Source: CAZTQN01 sp964615765
Lineage (GTDB): Bacteria > Planctomycetota > Phycisphaerae > Phycisphaerales > UBA1924
Length of the DNA: 63,668 nucleotides
Reading direction: 5' to 3'
NCBI GenBank assembly: GCA_964615765.1
Contig: CAZTQN010000024.1
Span: 1 to 63,668, forward strand
This document shows positions 60,594-63,668 of the stretch, piece after piece; the first letter of the stretch is position 1; every line of letters starts with the position of its first letter. A program made the position numbers and the translations under genes. The notes below the pieces were generated by a model, which ran no database searches, was not told where the DNA came from, and saw only the letters and a list, made by a program, of their open reading frames with translations.

Positions 60594-61106
60594 TTACGGA
60601 CGGGCGGTCAGGTGGTTCGGCTCGCCGAACCAGGTGTTGGAGAACTCGGAGTAGCCGGTGGCGCAGAACTCGCCGGTGGTGGGGTTGTAGATCCAACCAG
60701 GCTGGCCGGCCGTGGTCGGGTTACGACCGGCGGCGTCGGCGATGAACGCGTCGCCCGTGGTGGTCACGTCAGCGACGTCGGTGCGCGAGTTGCGCGGGTT
60801 GAGGGCCGGCGAGCGCATATAGGGCTGCTGCGTCGGGTTGGCGGGCGGGTTGACCAGCGAGGCGCCGGCGGCGCTGAACGCCGCGTTGCCCGTGCCCGCC
60901 AGGGTCGGGTTGGTGCCGTTGTTGCGGACGCGGTACAGCTCGATCTGGTTGCGGATCGTCTGCATCTGCGTCACGACGTTGCCGCGCTGGGCTTCCTGGC
61001 TCGCGTTGGTGAACTGCGGGATGACGATCGCGGCCAGAATGCCGAGGATCACCACCACGATGAGGATTTCGACCAGCGTGAAGGCCTTACGGACAGGGTT
61101 TCGCAT
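60594..61106 (-). CDS. Type II pseudopilin, GspG-like, longer
   Basis: A 170-residue pseudopilin with RKAFTLVEILIVVVILGILA followed by AIVIPQFTNASQEAQRGNVV. Residues 55-115 include an insertion of Asn/Pro-rich sequence, and the end (PGWIYNPTTGEFCATGY) matches the GspG-like gene downstream. The ATG at 61106 follows AAGGAG eight bases upstream. It is the first gene of the pseudopilin cluster. The cluster has two GspG-like and one GspH-like protein but no secretin or ATPase, so the parent machine may be encoded elsewhere. Confidence 0.9.
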   Translation of the reverse strand: MRNPVRKAFTLVEILIVVVILGILAAIVIPQFTNASQEAQRGNVVTQMQTIRNQIELYRVRNNGTNPTLAGTGNAAFSAAGASLVNPPANPTQQPYMRSPALNPRNSRTDVADVTTTGDAFIADAAGRNPTTAGQPGWIYNPTTGEFCATGYSEFSNTWFGEPNHLTARP

Positions 61107-61429
61107 GCGACAGGCTCCTTGCAAGAACACACACTCGTACCTGGCGCGAACCCCGTTGCCGCTCCCGCACGGGTCATCTCGCGCACACACGCCGACGCAC
61201 CGCGCGCCGGCCAACACTCGCATCGGAGTCTGTTCATTCCCGCCTGAGCCCTTTCAACGCTCCGGGCCCGTTGAGCGTCGGCTGTGCGGGGAACGCCGCT
61301 TGTGCGCGACAAAACGCGGTCCGCAAACGCGGACCGCGTCGGTTATCTGCCTCTTGGCAAGCACCAGTTCCGGAGTCGCCGGGTGCGGCCTACCGCCCGG
61401 AACCGGGCCGTTTGCCTAAACCCTGACGC
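61107..61429. other. Gap between the exported protein and the pseudopilins
   Basis: A 323-base gap on the minus strand. It holds the intrinsic terminator at 61311-61339. The remaining 200 bases before the pseudopilin start must contain its promoter, but I cannot identify -35 or -10 elements with confidence; no open frame or repeat stands out. Confidence 0.6.
61311..61339 (-). terminator. Intrinsic terminator after the exported receiver-like protein
   Basis: An 11-base perfect stem (314-324 with 329-339 in the last three digits), loop AAAC on the plus strand, is followed by TTTT when read on the minus strand. It lies 91 bases after the stop at 61430 and separates that gene from the pseudopilins. 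Confidence 0.85.
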
Positions 61430-63668
61430 TTACTGGCCTTCCAGCATCAGCGGGACGACCTCACCGGCGCTCAGGTTGAGCGCCCCGGCCAGCGCCGCCG
61501 CCGCCGTCGCCTCTTCGCCCTGGGCCGATTTCACAAGGTCCAGCACGCCCGCGACCTGGTGCGGTTCGAGCAGGTTGCCAGACCGCCGGGCCGACGCCGC
61601 CGCGTGCCCGAGCAGCGCGACGCGATCCGCACCGCTCGCCGCCATGGCCGCGTCGACGATCGCGCCCTGGGCGCCGCGGGTGGGGATGAACCCGAGCACC
61701 TCGGCGACGCTCAGCCGCACGTCCTGCGGGAGGGCCGTGTCGGTCGACCGCAGGATGCCTGTCAGCGGGCCCTGCGCATCCGCCACGCGCAGCACCGGGT
61801 TGGCGCTGGTCCCAAGATCCCGCAATGCCGAGATGGCCCGCGTGCGGTACGCCTCAGCCTGTTCCGCCGGGATCGGGCCCGAGCCGGATTCGTTGGCGAG
61901 CTGGGCGACCGCGGCCCCGAGTTCCTGCGCGGCGATCGACTGCCGCGCCAGGCGGACGCGGACGTCCTGCCCGAAACGCGGGGCCAGTTCAGCCAGACCC
62001 TGCAGCGACGCGAGGGCCAGCACGGGCGTGGCCCGCAGCTTGGCGTCGCCCTGGACCTGCTCGATCAGGTCGCGGGTGCTGGCGGCGGGGAGATCGGTGA
62101 CGATGATGTCGACGCCGGGGGCATCGGCGATCGCCTGCCGCGCGTCATCGATGCGGGCCGCCGGCGGGAGCACGGTGTACCCGGCCCCGCGGAGCACGTC
62201 GGCCATCGACGACTGCCGCTCGATATCGCCGGCGAGCACCAGGGCGTAGCGGGCCCCGACGTCGCGCACGGCGCCGGCGATGATGCGAACGACCTGCTCA
62301 GACCCCGCGAAGGCTTCCCGCGGGCCGGCCGCCGCCAGCGCCAGGGCCGCTTCGTACTGCACCAGACGGTTGGGATAGTTCAGCGCGTCGAGCAGCGGCG
62401 GGCGGTTGCCGGAAGACTCGGACGGCCCGCCGGACCACAGCGACGCCCCGCCCGCGGTCCGCACCAGCGCCCCGAGCGACCGCATCGCCAGACGCGTGTC
62501 GTTGTTGTTCAGCGCCCGGGCCAGCACGCCGCTGACGGGCGCGGGGCCGGAGGCGACGGCGAAGAACTCGGCGTTGCGGCGGTCCTGCGCGTAGAACGGG
62601 CTGACGTAGCCCTCGGGCGAGCGGATCTCACGCTGGAAGTTGCCCGCCAGCCACAGCGCGTGGGCCGGCTGGTGCTTCGGATCGTTGCGGAGCGCGAGTT
62701 CGGACAGGCGCATCGCCATCGTCGCCGGGAAGATGCGGCTGTCGACGCTGCGGAACGTCAGGCCCAGGCCCGGGTCGTAGATCCACACCGGCTGGTTGGC
62801 CTCGCCCGGGAAACTGATCAGGCTGGGCGAGCCGGCGTAGTACTCCTCCGCCAGGCGGGTGTACCGCTCGGCCTGCGGGAGGGCCGTGTTCAGCGCGCCA
62901 ATCACGCGGCCCACGGCCTGCTCCGCCGCCATCCGCGCCTGCTCCGTCTTCCCGTTCATCACCACTTCGTACAGGAACGGCAGGCTGTTGGTGTACGGGA
63001 TGTCGCCCAGGATGCTCGCCACCAGGGCCTGGTCGGCCGGGTCGAGCAGCGGGAGGGCGACGCTCAGCGGCATGACGGCCTGGCGGCCCATGTCGACCAG
63101 CACCTGACGGACCGCCGCGCTCCGGGCCGGGTTGGTCCGATCCAGCAGAGCGGGGAGAAGCTGCGGCAGGGCGTACTCGCCCGCGGCGACCAGGCGGGCC
63201 CGCGCGAACTCGCGCTCGCGGCCCATGCCCAGCAGTTGCCCGATGTGCTCCGCGATCGCCTTCGGATCACGCACCGTCGCCAGCTTGCCGTCTTCATAGA
63301 GCTTCAGCAGGCTCGCCGCAGGGGCTTCGAGGTCGGCGACGCGCTGGGCCCGCAGCACGGCCTGCGTGAAGCGGCGGATGCCGACGCTGCCGTCCACCAG
63401 GCGGACAAACTCCGCCGGGGCGATGGCGCGATCGATGAGGCCCGTCGCCATCTCCTTGGCGAGATCGGCCCGGTCGATGAGGACAAAGTGGACGAAGTCG
63501 TTGAGCAGTTCCTGGCTGGAAGGCCCAGCGGGAGCCGCGGGCGCTGCCGCGGCGGGGGCCGCGTCGCCATCCGTCTGGGCCAGCAGCGGGCTCGTCGGCC
63601 CCAGCACCAGCACCCCGCTGACATAGAGAGCGAGACGGCCGTTTCGGGTTTCCGGGACGACCGATCGA
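61430..63668 (-). CDS. Exported helical-repeat protein with internal receiver-like domain (5' end cut by window)
   Basis: The frame is open to the window edge. The visible N-terminus (ETRNGRLALYVSGVLVLG...SPLLAQ) looks like a signal peptide missing its start, so the start codon lies outside; a GTG at 63613 would remove the basic region and is unlikely. About 735 residues remain. Residues after the Ala/Pro linker form helical repeats resembling HEAT/armadillo (LPQLLPALLDRTNPARSAAVRQVL). A central domain (about 435-545 after 63613) has the order of a CheY receiver: ALVLAGDIERQ, VDIIVTDLPAAS, TPVLALAS, but lacks the acidic pair and the final Lys. More helical repeats close the protein. It lies upstream of the pseudopilins behind a terminator. 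Confidence 0.8.
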   Translation of the reverse strand, partial: RSVVPETRNGRLALYVSGVLVLGPTSPLLAQTDGDAAPAAAAPAAPAGPSSQELLNDFVHFVLIDRADLAKEMATGLIDRAIAPAEFVRLVDGSVGIRRFTQAVLRAQRVADLEAPAASLLKLYEDGKLATVRDPKAIAEHIGQLLGMGREREFARARLVAAGEYALPQLLPALLDRTNPARSAAVRQVLVDMGRQAVMPLSVALPLLDPADQALVASILGDIPYTNSLPFLYEVVMNGKTEQARMAAEQAVGRVIGALNTALPQAERYTRLAEEYYAGSPSLISFPGEANQPVWIYDPGLGLTFRSVDSRIFPATMAMRLSELALRNDPKHQPAHALWLAGNFQREIRSPEGYVSPFYAQDRRNAEFFAVASGPAPVSGVLARALNNNDTRLAMRSLGALVRTAGGASLWSGGPSESSGNRPPLLDALNYPNRLVQYEAALALAAAGPREAFAGSEQVVRIIAGAVRDVGARYALVLAGDIERQSSMADVLRGAGYTVLPPAARIDDARQAIADAPGVDIIVTDLPAASTRDLIEQVQGDAKLRATPVLALASLQGLAELAPRFGQDVRVRLARQSIAAQELGAAVAQLANESGSGPIPAEQAEAYRTRAISALRDLGTSANPVLRVADAQGPLTGILRSTDTALPQDVRLSVAEVLGFIPTRGAQGAIVDAAMAASGADRVALLGHAAASARRSGNLLEPHQVAGVLDLVKSAQGEEATAAAALAGALNLSAGEVVPLMLEGQ

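Overview
The window is very GC-rich and gene-dense, with no phage, insertion sequence, CRISPR array or rRNA. It looks chromosomal, from a member of the Planctomycetota, most likely Phycisphaerae/Phycisphaerales. The main reasons are two secreted proteins with the planctomycete-type dockerin-like C-terminus (DxNxxGxxxxxDI), LpxA (Gram-negative envelope), a GT3-type glycogen synthase, pseudopilins of the FTLVEILIVVVILGILAAI type, flagellar genes, and frequent GTG/TTG starts. I assign this from family knowledge, not from a database match.

Layout. 0-7.6 kb: secreted modular metalloprotease, xseB, Mn catalase, PfkB-type sugar kinase, six-helix membrane protein. 7.9-11.7 kb: a small unknown gene, then fliD and fliS. 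11.8-16.5 kb: on the minus strand an operon of long NfeD protease, short NfeD and holB; on the plus strand a small membrane protein and the fluoride channel CrcB. 16.5-29.9 kb is signalling-rich: a pseudo-receiver/PAS/GAF/receiver protein, a co-directional set of Gld-like ABC ATPase, permease and GldG-like protein followed by a nine-PAS histidine kinase and its receiver, then an unusual three-helix chemoreceptor. 30-44 kb is mostly housekeeping: fumarase, an RluA-methyltransferase fusion, an SMR exporter, rpsG and rpsL, M29 aminopeptidase, lipB, lpxA, a YycJ-like hydrolase, a methyltransferase-like protein, a dockerin-bearing nuclease/phosphatase, argG and a VapBC-type module.

44-55 kb holds both directions of glycogen metabolism: GT35 alpha-glucan phosphorylase and, 6 kb further on, a GT3 glycogen synthase. 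Between them lie pepP, a receiver-like protein, tilS, a SwrB/DUF6115-like protein, an agmatinase-family enzyme and tRNA-Val(GAC). 54-63.7 kb: CorA, a peroxiredoxin whose 3' end overlaps corA, a lone LivK-type binding protein with a strong terminator, a pseudopilin cluster, and at the right edge an exported protein cut by the window end.

Recurring oddities may matter more than any single gene. Receiver-like domains that have lost catalytic residues occur in four unrelated architectures, one of them behind a signal peptide. Basic, histone-H1-like or Gly/Pro/Arg-rich tails are attached to ordinary enzymes (sugar kinase, peroxiredoxin, pseudouridine synthase). Short runs of G-tracts able to form quadruplexes sit at several gene borders. 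The best candidates for something undescribed are the exported receiver-like protein next to the pseudopilins, the RluA-methyltransferase fusion, and the Gld-like ABC/nine-PAS kinase set.
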